A stretch of 5,973 bases of DNA, from the NCBI GenBank assembly GCA_033809415.1, contig JAPXLT010000284.1, forward strand, positions 1 through 5,973. Direction: 5' to 3'. This DNA is from JAQVUB01 sp033809415 (GTDB taxonomy: Bacteria > Verrucomicrobiota > Lentisphaeria > Oligosphaerales > Oligosphaeraceae). The position numbers and the translations under genes were made by a program. The notes below the pieces were generated by a model. The model was not told the DNA's origin. It worked only from the letters and a program-made list of their open reading frames with translations, and made no database searches. Every line of letters starts with the position of its first letter. The first letter of the stretch is position 1. Shown here piece by piece: positions 5,851 to 5,973 of the stretch.

Positions 5851-5947
5851 CTTGGCGTGGGCTGCTGCCCACAACCCATTTTTTGTCCACGGAAAGCACG
5901 GAAAACTCGGAAAATTTTTTCTATGGGTTGCTGCTCTGACGGATGAG
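5824..5947 (+). repeat. Direct repeat, copy 2
   Basis: This copy matches 2355-2476 in the same orientation, with roughly ninety percent identity by eye through the CACGAA tract, the hairpin (5857-5872, GTGGGC-TGCT-GCCCAC), the T run and the CACGGAAAGCACGGAAA block. Spacing then differs slightly before GGTTGCTGCT and GACGGATGAG are shared again. With copy 1 it brackets the whole DUF4838 gene, starts about 3.47 kb apart. Confidence 0.85.
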
Positions 5948-5973
5948 CCTGCTCTGCCAAAATTCCTGTGTGC

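Larger units (their letters stand above)
5735..5973. other. Upstream region of the DUF4838 gene, repeat-rich
   Basis: These 239 bp hold the ribosome binding site, an 8-bp inverted repeat and two hairpin-bearing repeat modules in tandem. Minus-strand open frames here (such as 5772-5960) are repeat-derived. No convincing -35/-10 pair is seen: TTGCAC and ATAAAA on the minus strand are too close together (about 8 bp). Confidence 0.6.

Noticed and set aside
5772..5960. Minus-strand 62-residue open frame upstream of the DUF4838 gene
   Set aside because: Its sequence is a direct translation of the CACGAA and CACGGAAA repeats, as also seen in the island at 2360-2623.

Overview
The window looks like bacterial chromosome from a Gram-negative polysaccharide degrader. 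A member of the Lentisphaerota (Victivallis-like) or a related PVC lineage is my best guess. The reasons are a large exported DUF4838-type glycan-active protein, an LPS-core-kinase-like protein (implying an outer membrane with LPS), and intergenic DNA full of short 'AACCACGAA..CACGAA' and 'GTCCATT' repeats of a kind I associate with PVC genomes. The taxon is inferred; there is no rRNA or other marker to settle it.

Layout. Positions 1-24 hold a C-rich low-complexity repeat. Positions 33-2320 carry three plus-strand genes: an RluD-type 23S rRNA pseudouridine synthase (33-983), a WaaP/Kdo-kinase-like protein (1032-1682) and a Gph-like HAD phosphatase (1679-2320). The last two overlap by ATGA and are surely co-translated. 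The first is separated from the second by 48 bp that contain a repeat, and that repeat supplies the first gene's stop codon. Positions 2321-2839 are a 519-bp gene-free island between convergent genes, made almost wholly of different short repeats. Positions 2840-5734 (minus strand) encode a 964-residue exported protein: signal peptide, GH67-N-like N-terminus, DUF4838 core with a CxCxxC cluster, CBM9-like domain and a C-terminal beta-rich domain. Positions 5735-5973 are its upstream region, again with repeats, including a second copy of about 124 bp of the island.

How the parts fit. The plus-strand genes mix housekeeping (rRNA modification) with a kinase/phosphatase pair that may act on envelope sugars or small phosphorylated metabolites. 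The minus-strand gene is a separate unit for exported glycan handling. I see no defence system, CRISPR array, tRNA, rRNA or transposase gene. The most unusual content is the repeat landscape: a same-orientation ~122/124-bp repeat bracketing the DUF4838 gene, a hairpin with a fixed stem and variable loop present three times, a heptamer array and a 43-bp-period duplication.
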